DNA from: Lachnospiraceae bacterium
GTDB lineage: Bacteria > Bacillota > Clostridia > Lachnospirales > Lachnospiraceae
Length of the DNA: 43,818 bases
Assembly: GCA_024682555.1 (NCBI GenBank)
Contig: JAIKZD010000157.1
Coordinates: forward strand, 1 to 43,818
Reading direction: 5' to 3'
Shown one piece after another: positions 1 through 10,322 of this stretch. The translations under genes and the position numbers were made by a program. Each line of letters begins with the position of its first letter. Position 1 is the stretch's first letter. A model generated the notes under the pieces. It was given only the letters and a program-made list of their open reading frames with translations. It did not search any database and was not told the origin of the DNA.

Positions 1-1505
1 CCCTGGACGGAAATGAAAGGGATATAACCACAGATACCCTGATGATCTATGATAATGATACGCCTGTTGCCATCGCGGGCATCATGGGAGGACTGGATTC
101 CGAGATAGTGGATGATACGGATTCCGTTGTGCTTGAGTGTGCGAATTTCGATCCGGTATCCGTCAGAAAATCCGCTTCGAGACTTGCTCTTCGTACCGAT
201 GCTTCCGCAAGATACGAAAAGACTCTTGATCCCGAGATGACCATGTCCGCGGCAAAGAGGTTCATAAAGCTTGTTTCGCAGATCGATCCCTCAGCTGAGT
301 GTACATCAAGGATAAGCGATGTATATGTTAAGCATTACGATGAGATAACCGTTGATTTTGACAAGGCCTTCATAGACAGATACACGGGCATAGACATCTC
401 CTCGGACAGGATAGAGGATACCCTAAAAGCCCTGGGCTTTGCCGTTACCCGGAGGGGTGATGATTTTTCCGTTGTGGTTCCAAGCTTCCGTGCCACCAAG
501 GATATCAGCATGAAAGCGGATATCGTCGAGGAAATAACAAGGATATACGGATATGACAATTTTGAGATAAAGACAACCCTTTCTCCCATCATACCCGCAA
601 GGACCACCAGGAAAAGATGGGAGGAGAATACCATCAAGGATCTTCTGGTCAAAGCTTATTCCATGCACGAGGTGCATACCAGGATATGGGCCGATCCCGA
701 CGAACTGAGGGATATCGGGCTCACGCCCGAGGAAAACGTGATGCTTTTACAGGGCTCGATCGAACAGGCCACGGGAATATTAAGAACAAGCATGTTCGAA
801 AGCTTTCTCCCCGTTATCTACGCTAACAGGAATTTCAGACCCACCTTTTCAATCTTTGAAATGGGACGTACCGTGCACGGAACGAAAGAGGATCAGACTG
901 CGGATGAAAGAAGGATGCTTGCCATCGGTATGTACAGCAAGGAAATGTCCGAAAAGACTCTCTACTTTAAGGCTGTTGAGCTTATCAATTCCATGATATC
1001 GGAGTTAAAGCACGAGACGGTGCATTACAAAAAGACGGAGCCTTCCCATGTATGGCAGCACCCGAGAAACACATCGGTCATTAACGTTGCGGGAAAGGAC
1101 ATCGGTGTCATCAACACCCTTCATCCTACGACCCTTAAGAAGATTTCGAAGAACGGATATGTTGTATGTATCGAGATAGATATGGATGATCTTTTATCCG
1201 TAGAGCCTAAGGAATTTGAATTTGACGAACCTTCCAAATTCCCCGGGATCGATTATGATATCTCCATACTGATACCCGAAGGCGTAAGGTTTGAAAACAT
1301 CAGAAATGAGATCGATTCCTTAAAGATAGACTCTTTAAAGAATATCAGGATCATAGACATATATGATGCGGAGCTTGTGAAGAGTATCACCGTCCGTCTC
1401 GGGTTTTCACTTCCCGACAGAACTCTTACGGGCGAGGAAGTCCAGGAAGCCGTTGACAGAATACTTGAAAAGCTTTCAAAACTTGATATACGGTTAAAAA
1501 GCTGA
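1..1505 (+). CDS. pheT: Phenylalanyl-tRNA synthetase beta subunit (3' part; start lies outside the window)
   Basis: The beta chain of the heterotetrameric PheRS charges tRNA-Phe together with PheS and edits mischarged Tyr-tRNA. The reading frame is already open at base 3, so the N-terminal tRNA-binding domain is outside the window. The visible part begins in the B3/B4 editing domain ([13 protein letters not shown]), continues through a B5 domain (around [21 protein letters not shown]), the catalytic-like core ([14 protein letters not shown]), and ends in the FDX-ACB anticodon-binding fold ([20 protein letters not shown]). The order is normal and no frameshift is seen. The stop at 1503-1505 overlaps an ATG in the queA frame (TGATG), so the two genes may be translationally coupled. 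pheS would be expected just upstream. Identification is secure from motifs. Confidence 0.97.
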   Translation, partial: LDGNERDITTDTLMIYDNDTPVAIAGIMGGLDSEIVDDTDSVVLECANFDPVSVRKSASRLALRTDASARYEKTLDPEMTMSAAKRFIKLVSQIDPSAECTSRISDVYVKHYDEITVDFDKAFIDRYTGIDISSDRIEDTLKALGFAVTRRGDDFSVVVPSFRATKDISMKADIVEEITRIYGYDNFEIKTTLSPIIPARTTRKRWEENTIKDLLVKAYSMHEVHTRIWADPDELRDIGLTPEENVMLLQGSIEQATGILRTSMFESFLPVIYANRNFRPTFSIFEMGRTVHGTKEDQTADERRMLAIGMYSKEMSEKTLYFKAVELINSMISELKHETVHYKKTEPSHVWQHPRNTSVINVAGKDIGVINTLHPTTLKKISKNGYVVCIEIDMDDLLSVEPKEFEFDEPSKFPGIDYDISILIPEGVRFENIRNEIDSLKIDSLKNIRIIDIYDAELVKSITVRLGFSLPDRTLTGEEVQEAVDRILEKLSKLDIRLKS

Positions 1506-1516
1506 TGGAAAAGGTA

Positions 1517-2542
1517 ATGAATACCTCTGATTTTGATTATTATCTTCCCGATGAGCTGATAGCACAGGATCCCCTTACTGACAGGTCATCCTCAAGACTC
1601 ATGGTGCTTGACAAAGATACGGGTGAGATCTCCCACAGGATCTTTAAGGATATCATCGATCTCCTGGATCCGGGAGACTGTCTTGTTCTTAATGATACGA
1701 AGGTGATCCCTGCAAGGCTCCTTGGGAAAAAGGCGGATACGGGGGCGGCCGTTGAGATCTTTCTGTTAAAGAGACTGTCCGATAAGGACTGGGAATGCCT
1801 GGTAAGGCCGGGAAAGAAATTAAAGACAGGTGCTAAAGCCGTGTTCGGAGATTACGATCTTACCGCAGTCATAACCGGCCAGAAGGAGGACGGCAACAGG
1901 ATAGTCAGCTTTGAATATGACGGGATATTTGAAGAGATCCTCGACAGACTCGGGCAGATGCCGCTTCCGCCTTATATAACCCATAAACTTGCGGACAAAA
2001 ACAGATATCAGACCGTATATGCAAAGTATGACGGTTCCGCCGCGGCACCTACCGCAGGACTTCATTTTACAAAGGAACTTCTTTCCGACATTGAGAACAA
2101 AGGCATAAAAACCGCCTATGTCACCCTTCATGTGGGACTCGGGACCTTCAGGCCCGTTAAATGTGAAGATATCAGCATGCATCATATGCACAGCGAGCAT
2201 TTTTTCATAAATGAGGAGGCCTGCGAGAAGATAAACGGGACAAGGAATAACGGCGGAAGAGTGATCCCCGTCGGCACCACCAGCCTGCGGACCATTGAGA
2301 GCGCCGCCGATGAGAGCGGACATCTTATCCCCTGTCAGGGCGATACGGATATCTTCATATATCCGGGATACAGGTTTAAGCTGACCGACGGCCTCATAAC
2401 AAATTTTCATCTTCCAAAGAGTACCCTTATCATGCTTGTTTCTGCCCTCGCCGGAAGGGAGAATGTTTTAAACGCCTACAGGGTCGCCATAGAGAACGGA
2501 TACCGGTTCTTTTCCTTCGGGGACGCCATGTTCATACATTAA
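1517..2542 (+). CDS. queA: tRNA preQ1(34) S-adenosylmethionine ribosyltransferase-isomerase
   Basis: QueA transfers and isomerises the ribosyl part of S-adenosylmethionine onto preQ1 at position 34 of GUN-anticodon tRNAs, giving epoxyqueuosine. The family signatures are visible: [19 protein letters not shown] at the N-terminus, [33 protein letters not shown] and [15 protein letters not shown]. Length (about 341 aa) is normal. Two in-frame starts are possible. The ATG at 1505 overlaps the pheT stop. The ATG at 1517 gives the N-terminus usual for QueA, with a purine-rich GGAAAAGG just ahead. I chose 1517 on homology, but 1505 cannot be excluded. No other queuosine gene is in the window. Confidence 0.95.
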   Translation: MNTSDFDYYLPDELIAQDPLTDRSSSRLMVLDKDTGEISHRIFKDIIDLLDPGDCLVLNDTKVIPARLLGKKADTGAAVEIFLLKRLSDKDWECLVRPGKKLKTGAKAVFGDYDLTAVITGQKEDGNRIVSFEYDGIFEEILDRLGQMPLPPYITHKLADKNRYQTVYAKYDGSAAAPTAGLHFTKELLSDIENKGIKTAYVTLHVGLGTFRPVKCEDISMHHMHSEHFFINEEACEKINGTRNNGGRVIPVGTTSLRTIESAADESGHLIPCQGDTDIFIYPGYRFKLTDGLITNFHLPKSTLIMLVSALAGRENVLNAYRVAIENGYRFFSFGDAMFIH

Positions 2543-2585
2543 CCACAGACCCCTGAAAATCCAAGCATCATTATTCATATTTTGC

Positions 2586-2614
2586 TTTTCAACTTTATTT
2601 TCAGGTTATATAAT
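2586..2614 (+). promoter_or_regulatory. Sigma-A-type promoter ahead of the PilZ-phosphoglycerate mutase genes
   Basis: TTTTCA (2586-2591), a 17-base spacer and a perfect TATAAT (2609-2614). It lies in the 134-base gap after queA, about 60 bases ahead of the PilZ start. The -35 box is weak. A short inverted repeat (TTCCG/CGGAA, about 2633-2650) follows in the leader. Confidence 0.6.
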
Positions 2615-2676
2615 ATTTAGGGCAGAGAGTTTTCCGTATATGTGCGGAAGTTTTCGTGATGTTTAAGGAGAGTATA

Positions 2677-3018
2677 ATGCAGGAGAAGAGAAGAAACAAA
2701 AGACTTGAGCTGGATGCACATCTCATCATGAAAAGACTTGATTCCGGAAAGAATGAAAGGATCCCGGTGGATGTTCTGGACCTTTCCAAATCGGGGATCG
2801 GTTTCAGCTGTAACCAGATGCTGGAAATGGGAGCGATCTATGAGGCCGAGCTGCGGATCTGGACCAAGGAGGTCATCCTGTGTTTTGTCAATATAACCCG
2901 TATGGATCAAAGGGAAAACACCATCGTATACGGGGCCACCTTTGTGGGGCTTACCGATAATGATGCATGCAAGATACAGATCTATGATATGTTTCAGGAA
3001 GCCGGAAAGAAGAGCTGA
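2677..3018 (+). CDS. PilZ-domain protein, probable c-di-GMP receptor
   Basis: A small (113 aa) single-domain PilZ protein. Both halves of the c-di-GMP-binding signature are present: RxxxR at the N-terminus (R5 and R9 in EKRRNKRLEL) and D-x-S-x-x-G (DLSKSGIGF), followed by the beta-barrel strands. It has no signal peptide or membrane segment and should be cytoplasmic. An in-frame GTG exists at 2656, but the ATG at 2677 is preceded by AAGGAG at 2665-2670 with a 6-base spacer and was chosen. The stop overlaps the next ATG (TGATG at 3016-3020), so it is probably translated together with the phosphoglycerate mutase-like gene. Its partner is unknown; the coupled gene is the obvious candidate. Confidence 0.85.
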   Translation: MQEKRRNKRLELDAHLIMKRLDSGKNERIPVDVLDLSKSGIGFSCNQMLEMGAIYEAELRIWTKEVILCFVNITRMDQRENTIVYGATFVGLTDNDACKIQIYDMFQEAGKKS

Positions 3019-4577
3019 TGGATAAAAAGACCACGGTTTTGGTTGTTTTAAACGGGTATGGGATCCTGAGCCCGCAAAATGATTCCGGAGATGATAAGGA
3101 CAGGTTCATTGAGGATTTAATGGAGACCTGTCCTTATTCAAAGTGTCTTGCTTCCGGAATGGCAGTGGGACTTCCCAACGGACAGATGGGGGATTCCTAT
3201 GTGGGCCATATCAATATCGGAGCCGGCAGGATAGTATACCAGGACCTGTCAAGGATCACCAAGGATATTCAGGACGGTACCTTTTTTGAAAACGAACGTC
3301 TTAAAAATGCCGTTTCAAACATAAAAAACAAAGATTCCGCCCTTCACCTGTGCGGCCTTATATCGGACGGGGGCATACATTCACATCTCTCACATTTATA
3401 TGCTCTTCTTGAATTCGCAAAAAGACAGGATATCCGCAGAGTCTATGTGCACTGTTTTATGGACGGCATGGATTCCGCTCCGGATAAGGGCGCGTTCTAT
3501 CTTGAAAGACTGCAGGCAAAGATGAGAGAGATCGGAGTGGGGGAGATCGCAACCGTAAGCGGCAGATATTATGCCATGGACCGCGGGAACAATTATGACC
3601 GTATAAAGCTTGTATATCTTGCCATGACGGAAGGGGAAGGCATTAAGGCCGCAAATGCGGATGAGGCCATAAGGGACTCCTATGCCGCCGGTGATTATGA
3701 CACATTTATCAAGCCTACCGTCATTGTTAACGGCGGTGTACCCGTGGGTATTATAAATGATGACGATACGGTGATATTTTTTAACTTCAGACCCGACAGA
3801 TCCCGGGAACTTGCACACGCATTCTGCGATGATGAGTTCAGGTCTTTTAAAAGAGAAAAGAAACTTGATATTTTTTTCGCGACATTAACGGAATATGATG
3901 TTAATATAGAGGACAAGCTGGTCATATATGACGAGCCGGTTCCGGAAAATGCTTTCGGAAAATGGCTTGAGACAAACGAACTTACCCAGTTGAGGCTTGC
4001 GGAGTCCGAGAATGCACTGTTTGTAACCTATGCGTTTAACGGCTATACCGATGAGGTCTATGACGGCGAGGAAAGGATGATCCTTCCGTCGCCGAAGCTT
4101 TCCGCCGATGAATACCGGCCGGAGATGTCATCCGTCGAGATAACGGACAGACTGTGCAGGGCCATGGCTTCCCACAGTTATGATTTCATTCTGTGCGATT
4201 ATGCGGCCCTTGATATCGCGGGACATACCACGGATATGGAAAACCGCAACAAAGCCATGGAAACCATAGACAATGAGATAAAAAAGGTATGTAAGTGTGC
4301 CGATGAGGAACAGGCTTTTCTTTTCATCTGCTCTACACACGGAAACATCGAGAAGTTCAGGGACAAAAAATGGAAGCAGGAGAAGAGCACGGCTCATACT
4401 ACCAATCCCATTCCCTTCATTTTCTATGACAAAAGCGGTACGTTCTCCCTTAAAAACGGCGGATGCCTCGCAGACATAGTCCCCACCATCATTGATTTCA
4501 TGGGTTATGAGAAACCGAAGGAGATGACGGGAAAATCCCTGTTGATCAAAGATCATGAAAATACCGGATCTTTTTGA
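3018..4577 (+). CDS. Divergent cofactor-independent phosphoglycerate mutase-like protein, possibly catalytically impaired
   Basis: The 519-aa protein has the full two-domain architecture of iPGM (alkaline-phosphatase superfamily), normally interconverting 3- and 2-phosphoglycerate. Retained motifs: [16 protein letters not shown] with the nucleophile Ser60, [28 protein letters not shown]399/H403 in DIAGH, H441 in STHGN and H460 in AHTTNP. Several residues that are nearly invariant in iPGM are changed: the metal ligand Asp of LDGYG is Asn12 (LNGYG), the Asp of ADHGN is Thr440, the Arg of DGRD is Met151, and the substrate Lys after the AETE-like motif is Asn332. Two of the four ligands of one Mn site are therefore gone. 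It is coupled to the PilZ gene upstream, and an intact cofactor-dependent mutase follows. It may be inactive, altered in substrate, or regulatory. Fold assignment is secure; loss of activity is inferred. Confidence 0.85.
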   Translation: MDKKTTVLVVLNGYGILSPQNDSGDDKDRFIEDLMETCPYSKCLASGMAVGLPNGQMGDSYVGHINIGAGRIVYQDLSRITKDIQDGTFFENERLKNAVSNIKNKDSALHLCGLISDGGIHSHLSHLYALLEFAKRQDIRRVYVHCFMDGMDSAPDKGAFYLERLQAKMREIGVGEIATVSGRYYAMDRGNNYDRIKLVYLAMTEGEGIKAANADEAIRDSYAAGDYDTFIKPTVIVNGGVPVGIINDDDTVIFFNFRPDRSRELAHAFCDDEFRSFKREKKLDIFFATLTEYDVNIEDKLVIYDEPVPENAFGKWLETNELTQLRLAESENALFVTYAFNGYTDEVYDGEERMILPSPKLSADEYRPEMSSVEITDRLCRAMASHSYDFILCDYAALDIAGHTTDMENRNKAMETIDNEIKKVCKCADEEQAFLFICSTHGNIEKFRDKKWKQEKSTAHTTNPIPFIFYDKSGTFSLKNGGCLADIVPTIIDFMGYEKPKEMTGKSLLIKDHENTGSF

Positions 4578-4633
4578 TCTGTTATTTATATCCCGATTCT
4601 ATCAAACCAATATATTTCAAGGAGGATTTATCT

Positions 4634-5380
4634 ATGATGAAACTTGTATTAGTCAGACATGGTGAGAGCGAGTGGAACAAGCTCAATCTTTTTACCGGCT
4701 GGCATGATGTGGATCTGAGCGAAAAAGGCCACGAGGAAGCAAAGCAGGGCGGAAAGATATTAAAAGAGGAGGGTTACGATTTTGACGTTGCCTATACTTC
4801 ATATCTTAAGAGAGCCATTCACACCCTGAACCATATTCTTGACGAGATGGACCGTAACTGGATCCCGGTAAACAAGGCATGGCAGCTTAACGAGCGTCAT
4901 TACGGTGCTCTTCAGGGACTTAACAAGTCCGAAACTGCCGAAAAATACGGTGAGGATCAGGTAAAGATCTGGAGACGTTCCTTTGATGTAAAGCCTCCCG
5001 CACTTGAGCCCGACAGCCCGGAAGCTCCCATGAATCAGGAGATGTTCAGGAATGTGGACAAGAGCGTTCTGCCTCTTCATGAGAGTCTTGAGACGACCAT
5101 CGAAAGAGCCGTTCCTTTCTTTAATGATGTTATCAAGAAGGATATGCAGGCCGGAAAGAGAGTCATCATCGCCGCTCACGGCAATTCCCTGAGAGCTCTC
5201 GTTAAATATTTTGACAATATCTCCGATGAGGATATAATCGGCGTCAACATTCCCACGGGTGTGCCTCTTGTTTATGAGTTTGATGATAATTTCAATGCCA
5301 TCAACCACTATTATCTCGGTGACCAGGAAGCCCTGAAGGCCAAGATGGAAGCGGTAGCAAACCAGGGTAAGGCCAAATAA
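4634..5380 (+). CDS. gpmA: 2,3-bisphosphoglycerate-dependent phosphoglycerate mutase
   Basis: Glycolytic/gluconeogenic mutase of the histidine phosphatase superfamily, cytoplasmic. RHGESEWN near the N-terminus carries the phosphohistidine (His9). The second catalytic histidine is His182 in [10 protein letters not shown], and [17 protein letters not shown] is the usual acid/base region. Length of 248 aa is typical. The frame extends upstream to a TTG at 4574, but AAGGAGG at 4619-4625 sits 8 bases ahead of the ATG at 4634 (a second ATG follows at 4637). The gene starts 56 bases after the iPGM-like gene and is closed by a strong terminator. All catalytic residues look intact, so this is probably the working mutase of the pair. 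Confidence 0.96.
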   Translation: MMKLVLVRHGESEWNKLNLFTGWHDVDLSEKGHEEAKQGGKILKEEGYDFDVAYTSYLKRAIHTLNHILDEMDRNWIPVNKAWQLNERHYGALQGLNKSETAEKYGEDQVKIWRRSFDVKPPALEPDSPEAPMNQEMFRNVDKSVLPLHESLETTIERAVPFFNDVIKKDMQAGKRVIIAAHGNSLRALVKYFDNISDEDIIGVNIPTGVPLVYEFDDNFNAINHYYLGDQEALKAKMEAVANQGKAK

Positions 5381-5408
5381 ACCTGATCTGTATATTATGT
5401 GCACATTT

Positions 5409-5441
5409 ATAAGGAGGATATCTTTTATCCTCCTTATTTTT
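5409..5441 (+). terminator. Rho-independent terminator after gpmA
   Basis: A perfect 12-bp stem (ATAAGGAGGATA, 5409-5420; TATCCTCCTTAT, 5426-5437) with a 5-base loop, followed by four T. It starts 29 bases after the gpmA stop. Confidence 0.93.
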
Positions 5442-5463
5442 GTACACTTTTTTCATAAAATCG

Positions 5464-5492
5464 TTGAATATGTCCCCGAGATTTAGTAAAAT
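5464..5492 (+). promoter_or_regulatory. Sigma-A promoter for the EF-G-like gene
   Basis: TTGAAT (5464-5469), a 17-base spacer and TAAAAT (5487-5492), just after the gpmA terminator and 58 bases before the EF-G-like start. Confidence 0.75.
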
Positions 5493-5549
5493 CATATATA
5501 GTGTGTGGCAGGTATCGCACTATTAATTATGTATTGGAGGATTTTTTAA

Positions 5550-7643
5550 ATGAATGTTTATACCGGCGACAAGATCAGGAATGTTGTAGTTATGGGACAC
5601 GGCGGAAGCGGAAAGACGACGCTCGTTGAAGCTTTCGCATACTTATCGGGGGTTACCACGAGAATGGGTAAGGTCGCCGACGGAAATACAATATCCGATT
5701 ATGATAAGGAAGAGCAGAAACGTCAGTTTTCAATAGGTACCAGCGTGGTTCCCATCGAATGGGATTCCTGTAAGATCAATTTTCTTGATACTCCGGGTTA
5801 TTTCGATTTTGTAGGTGAGGTTGAGGAAGCCGTTGGAGCAGCCGCAGGTGCCATCATCGTCATCTCCGGAAAGGCCGGCGTTGAAGTGGGCGCCGAGAAG
5901 GCATGGGAGCTCTGCGAAAAATACAAGCTTCCCAGGATTATCTTTGTGTCCGATATGGATGTGGATAATGCAAATTTCAAGCAGGTAATGGATGACCTTA
6001 CGGCAAAATACGGAAAGAAGATCGTGCCCTTCGAACTTCCCATCAGAGAGAACGAGAAGTTTGCCGGATATGTTGACGTTGTTTCGGAAAAAGGCTATAA
6101 GTGGGCCGACAACGGAAAGACAGCCGACTGTCCCGTTCCCGGTGACCTTGCTTCCGAGCTTGAGAGCTATAAAGAGTCACTTATGGAGTCTGTAGCAGAG
6201 ACTTCCGAGGATTTCATGGACAGATATTTCGGCGGAGAGACCTTTACGGAGCAGGAGATCAAGGATGCGCTTAAGCAGAGCATCAATGACGGAAGCATCG
6301 TACCCGTGACCATGGGTTCAAGCGTTCTCTGTCAGGGAATGAACGCTCTTATAGATGATATCATCAAGTACTTCAAGAGCCCCGACACCAGGAAGATCTC
6401 GGGCGTAAACGCAAAGACCGATGAAGCATTTGAAGCCGATTATGATATCAACAAGCCCAAGAGTGCCTATATCTGGAAGACCATCGTGGATCCTTTCATC
6501 GGTAAGTATTCACTCATCAAGGTCTGCTCGGGCATAATCAAGTCCGATGATGTTCTGTTCAATTATGATAAGGATTCCGATGAAAAACTCTCCAAGCTCT
6601 ATGTGCTGCGCGGGAATAAGCCTCTTGAGGTTCCGGAGCTTCATGCGGGAGATATAGGCGCCATTGCAAAGCTTAATTCGGCAGCGACCGGAGATACCCT
6701 TTCCACAAAGGCAAATCCCATCAGATATACGGCCACCGAACTTTCGAAGCCTTATACCTGCCAGAGATACAAGGCCAAGAATAAGGGTGATATCGATAAG
6801 ATCTCCAGTGCCCTTCAGAAGATGATGCAGGAGGATCAGACCTTAAAGACGGTCAACGATGCCGAGAACAGGCAGACCCTTCTTTACGGAATGGGCGACC
6901 AGCATCTTGAGATCGTTGCAAGCAAGCTCTTAAACGTATACAAGTGCGATATCGAGCTTGCGGAACCCAAGGTTGCTTACAGAGAGACCATCAGAAAGAA
7001 TTCCGACGTGGAATACAAGTATAAGAAGCAGTCCGGCGGACACGGCCAGTACGGTCATGTTAAGATGAAGTTCGAGCCCCTCGGCGATACCGAGAAGGCC
7101 TATGAGTTTGAGCAGATAGTTGTGGGCGGTGCGGTGCCGAAGAATTACTTCCCCGCAGTTGAAAAAGGTCTCGTTGAGTCCGTTCAGAAGGGACCTCTTG
7201 CCGCATATCCCGTTGTGGGCATCAAGGCCATCCTGTATGATGGATCCTATCATCCGGTAGACTCTTCGGAGCAGGCATTCAAGATGGCAACGATCCAGGC
7301 CTTCAAGAAGGGTGTCATGGAAGCAAGTCCCGTTCTTTTAGAGCCCATAGCTTCCCTTAAGGTTACCGTTCCCGATGATTTCACCGGCGACGTAATGGGT
7401 GATCTTAATAAGAGAAGGGCAAGGGTGCTCGGAATGAATCCCGCCGGCTCCGGAAAGACCGTTGTAGAAGCCGAACTTCCCATGACGGGTCTTTACGGAT
7501 ACTGTACGGTACTCAGATCCATGACCGGCGGCAGAGGCGTATATGAATATGAATTCGTTCGTTACGAGCAGGCGCCTCAGGAAGTACAGGAGAAGGAAGT
7601 TGCTGCAAGGGCAAGTCTTGCGGAAGAGAATGCGGAGGATTGA
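5550..7643 (+). CDS. Elongation factor G-like translational GTPase
   Basis: A 697-aa protein with the five-domain EF-G layout. The P-loop is GHGGSGKT (16-23) and G3 is DTPGYFDF from Asp80. Domain IV carries GQYGHVKMKFEP and LYDGSYHPVDSSE, and a normal EF-G C-terminal domain follows (GDVMGDLNKRRARVLGM). The guanine-specificity motif G4, normally NKxD, reads SDMD (134-137), so both the Asn and the Lys are replaced. It belongs to the EF-G-like/EF-G2 paralogue group rather than the str-operon fusA; no rpsL, rpsG or tuf neighbours are present. The start has GGAGG at 5536-5540, 9 bases upstream. It stands alone between a promoter and a terminator. A translocation, recycling or stress role is possible; the exact role is not readable from sequence. 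Confidence 0.88.
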   Translation: MNVYTGDKIRNVVVMGHGGSGKTTLVEAFAYLSGVTTRMGKVADGNTISDYDKEEQKRQFSIGTSVVPIEWDSCKINFLDTPGYFDFVGEVEEAVGAAAGAIIVISGKAGVEVGAEKAWELCEKYKLPRIIFVSDMDVDNANFKQVMDDLTAKYGKKIVPFELPIRENEKFAGYVDVVSEKGYKWADNGKTADCPVPGDLASELESYKESLMESVAETSEDFMDRYFGGETFTEQEIKDALKQSINDGSIVPVTMGSSVLCQGMNALIDDIIKYFKSPDTRKISGVNAKTDEAFEADYDINKPKSAYIWKTIVDPFIGKYSLIKVCSGIIKSDDVLFNYDKDSDEKLSKLYVLRGNKPLEVPELHAGDIGAIAKLNSAATGDTLSTKANPIRYTATELSKPYTCQRYKAKNKGDIDKISSALQKMMQEDQTLKTVNDAENRQTLLYGMGDQHLEIVASKLLNVYKCDIELAEPKVAYRETIRKNSDVEYKYKKQSGGHGQYGHVKMKFEPLGDTEKAYEFEQIVVGGAVPKNYFPAVEKGLVESVQKGPLAAYPVVGIKAILYDGSYHPVDSSEQAFKMATIQAFKKGVMEASPVLLEPIASLKVTVPDDFTGDVMGDLNKRRARVLGMNPAGSGKTVVEAELPMTGLYGYCTVLRSMTGGRGVYEYEFVRYEQAPQEVQEKEVAARASLAEENAED

Positions 7644-7680
7644 TATATCCGGTTCATTCGATCTTATTATATGATACATG

Positions 7681-7708
7681 CGGGGCGGATGACATCTGCC
7701 CCGTTTTG
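7681..7708 (+). terminator. Rho-independent terminator after the EF-G-like gene
   Basis: A 10-bp GC-rich stem with one G-U pair (CGGGGCGGAT, 7681-7690; ATCTGCCCCG, 7694-7703), loop GAC, then TTTT. Confidence 0.9.
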
Positions 7709-7756
7709 ATTTTCTCTGCATTAAGCCGGGACGGGGCGCAGTGATCTCATGAAATC

Positions 7757-7785
7757 TTGACACCGTTATTCTATGCGGATAAAAT
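7757..7785 (+). promoter_or_regulatory. Strong sigma-A promoter for leuS
   Basis: A perfect TTGACA (7757-7762), a 17-base spacer and TAAAAT (7780-7785), 89 bases before the leuS ATG. The leader contains a small hairpin (GTTTCC/GGAAAC around 7810-7826) but no T-box sequence or terminator that I can recognise. Confidence 0.85.
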
Positions 7786-7874
7786 AACAAGATATAGGCG
7801 CTAAATCCCGTTTCCTTACGGGAAACCCGTAAAATGCGACTTTTGACACAATAATGTTTATTCGGAGGTTTGAA

Positions 7875-10298
7875 ATGTCGGAAAAATACAATCATAAGGT
7901 GATAGAAAAGAAATGGCAGGATCATTGGGAGAAGGATAAGACCTTTAAGACAATAAACGGCGACTATTCCAAACCGAAATATTATGCTTTGGTTGAATTC
8001 CCCTATCCTTCGGGCCAGGGTCTTCATGTCGGTCATCCCCGTCCTTATACGGCGCTTGATGTGGTTGCAAGAAAGCGCAGGATGCAGGGTTATAACGTGC
8101 TGTATCCCATGGGATGGGATGCTTTCGGACTTCCTACCGAAAACTATGCCATCAAAAATCATATTCATCCGAAGATCGTCACGAAAAACAATATCGAGAG
8201 ATTTAAGGGACAGTTAAAGGCTCTCGGTTATTCCTTTGACTGGGACAGGGAAGTGAATACCACCGATCCCGATTATTATCACTGGACACAGTGGATATTC
8301 TTAAAGCTTTTTAATGCCGGACTTGCCTACAAGACCAAGATGCCCATAAACTGGTGTACCTCCTGTAAGGTGGGTCTTGCCAATGAGGAAGTGGTGAACG
8401 GTGTCTGTGAGCGCTGCGGTGCTCCCGTTATCAGGAAGGCTCAGAGCCAGTGGATGCTTAAGATCACCGATTATGCCGAGAAGCTCCTTGAGGGACTCGA
8501 TACCGTTGATTATATAGAAAGAGTAAAGGTGTCCCAGAAGAATTGGATAGGAAGATCTACGGGAGCCGAAGTCGATTTTTCGCTTACGGGTAAAGAAGAC
8601 AAGCTCAGGGTCTATACAACAAGACCCGATACTCTTTTCGGCGCCACCTACATGGTGATCAGCCCGGAGCATCCCTACATCGAAAAATATAAGGATGAGA
8701 TCAAAAACTATGACGAGCTCATGGCTTATCGTGAAGAAGCCGCAAAGAAATCCGACTTTGAGAGGACAGAGCTTGCAAAAGACAAGACCGGTGTTCAGAT
8801 CGAAGGGATCACGGCCACCAATCCCGTCAACAATAAAGAAATACCCATCTGGGTATCCGACTATGTTCTCATGAGCTACGGAACCGGTGCCATCATGGCT
8901 GTACCCGCACATGATGAGAGAGACTGGGATTTTGCGAAGAAATTCGGGCTTCCCATAATAGAGGTAGTTGCAGGGTCCGATGTTCCGGTAACCGAAAAGG
9001 TATATACGGATGTGGAGTCCGGAACCCTTGTTAATTCGGAATTCCTGGACGGGCTCTCCGTAGCCGATGCCAAGAAGAAGATCACGGAATTCCTGACGGA
9101 GAAGGGGATCGGCTGTGCAAAGACCAACTACAAATTAAGAGACTGGGTATTCTCGAGACAGAGATACTGGGGTGAGCCCATTCCCATCGTTTTCTGCGAA
9201 AAGTGCGGATACGTGCCCTTGTCCGAAGATGAACTGCCTCTGCTTCTTCCCGAGGTTGAGAGCTATATGCCCACGGATAACGGAGAATCACCTCTTGCCG
9301 CCATCACCGACTGGGTAAACTGCAAGTGCCCCAAATGCGGCGGGGATGCAAAGAGAGAGACCGATACCATGCCCCAGTGGGCAGGGTCTTCCTGGTATTT
9401 CTTAAGATATACGGACCCCGACAACAAAAATGAACTTGCAAGCAAGGAAGCCCTTAAATACTGGCTTCCCGTTGACTGGTACAACGGCGGCATGGAGCAT
9501 ACCACGCTTCATCTTCTGTATTCGAGATTCTGGCACAGATTCCTCTATGATGAGGGAGTTGTACCCTGTCCCGAACCCTACAGCAAACGTACGAGCCACG
9601 GAATGATCCTTGGTTCAAACGGTGAAAAGATGTCCAAATCCCGCGGAAACGTGGTAAACCCGGACGATATCGTCAATGAATACGGAGCCGATACACTGAG
9701 GACCTACGAGATGTTCATAGGAGCCTTTGATCTGTCCGCATCCTGGAGCGATGAGGGTGTAAACGGCTGCAGAAGATTCCTTGAAAGGGTATGGAGACTG
9801 CAGGATATACTTACGGAGGGCGATGAATATTCGGAAGAACTCAATACGAAGATCCACCAGACCATCAAAAAGGTGGACGGAGATTATGAGACTCTGAAAT
9901 ACAACACGGCCATAGCTGCCCTTATGAGCCTTTTAAATGACTTCGTGAAGGCAGGAAAGATAAATAAAGCCGAGTTTAAGACCTATCTGACACTGTTAAA
10001 CCCGGTTGCTCCCCATATTACGGAAGAGCTCTGGCAGACAGCCGGCTTTGAAAAGACCATAGCGGATACCACCTGGCCTTCCTATGATGAAAGTGCCATT
10101 AAGGAAGCAACCATAGAGATTGGCGTTCAGGTATCCGGAAAGCTCAGGGGAACAGTAACCCTTGATCAGGATGAGGATAAGGACAGCGCCATAGCAAAGG
10201 CAAAGGAAGTTCCCTCCGTCAAGCCTTTCCTTGAAGGGAAAACCATCGTAAAGGAAATCTATGTGCCCGGAAAGATCGTTAATATAGTGGCAAAATGA
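7875..10298 (+). CDS. leuS: Leucyl-tRNA synthetase
   Basis: Class I synthetase that charges tRNA-Leu, 807 aa. The HIGH-type motif is HVGH (51-54, in [13 protein letters not shown]), followed by [17 protein letters not shown] zinc-ribbon cysteine pattern (CTSCKVG...CERCG) precedes the CP1 editing domain ([29 protein letters not shown]). The catalytic loop is [10 protein letters not shown], followed by the helical anticodon domain and the small C-terminal domain (VSGKLRGTV). The frame is open to an ATG at 7854, but GGAGG at 7864-7868 lies 6 bases before the ATG at 7875, which gives the usual MSEKYNHK start. Its own promoter lies upstream, and the sortase gene follows after 24 bases, so they may share a transcript. 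Confidence 0.97.
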   Translation: MSEKYNHKVIEKKWQDHWEKDKTFKTINGDYSKPKYYALVEFPYPSGQGLHVGHPRPYTALDVVARKRRMQGYNVLYPMGWDAFGLPTENYAIKNHIHPKIVTKNNIERFKGQLKALGYSFDWDREVNTTDPDYYHWTQWIFLKLFNAGLAYKTKMPINWCTSCKVGLANEEVVNGVCERCGAPVIRKAQSQWMLKITDYAEKLLEGLDTVDYIERVKVSQKNWIGRSTGAEVDFSLTGKEDKLRVYTTRPDTLFGATYMVISPEHPYIEKYKDEIKNYDELMAYREEAAKKSDFERTELAKDKTGVQIEGITATNPVNNKEIPIWVSDYVLMSYGTGAIMAVPAHDERDWDFAKKFGLPIIEVVAGSDVPVTEKVYTDVESGTLVNSEFLDGLSVADAKKKITEFLTEKGIGCAKTNYKLRDWVFSRQRYWGEPIPIVFCEKCGYVPLSEDELPLLLPEVESYMPTDNGESPLAAITDWVNCKCPKCGGDAKRETDTMPQWAGSSWYFLRYTDPDNKNELASKEALKYWLPVDWYNGGMEHTTLHLLYSRFWHRFLYDEGVVPCPEPYSKRTSHGMILGSNGEKMSKSRGNVVNPDDIVNEYGADTLRTYEMFIGAFDLSASWSDEGVNGCRRFLERVWRLQDILTEGDEYSEELNTKIHQTIKKVDGDYETLKYNTAIAALMSLLNDFVKAGKINKAEFKTYLTLLNPVAPHITEELWQTAGFEKTIADTTWPSYDESAIKEATIEIGVQVSGKLRGTVTLDQDEDKDSAIAKAKEVPSVKPFLEGKTIVKEIYVPGKIVNIVAK

Positions 10299-10322
10299 TC
10301 CAAAGCTTTGGTATAGAGAGAA

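Noticed and set aside
7709-7874. T-box or leucine attenuator ahead of leuS
   Set aside because: No AGGGTGG-type T-box sequence and no terminator hairpin in the leader, only a small inverted repeat.
7338-8168. 276-codon open frame on the - strand across the EF-G-like/leuS gap
   Set aside because: It covers the ends of two clear + strand genes plus a terminator and promoter, and its translation shows no family motifs.
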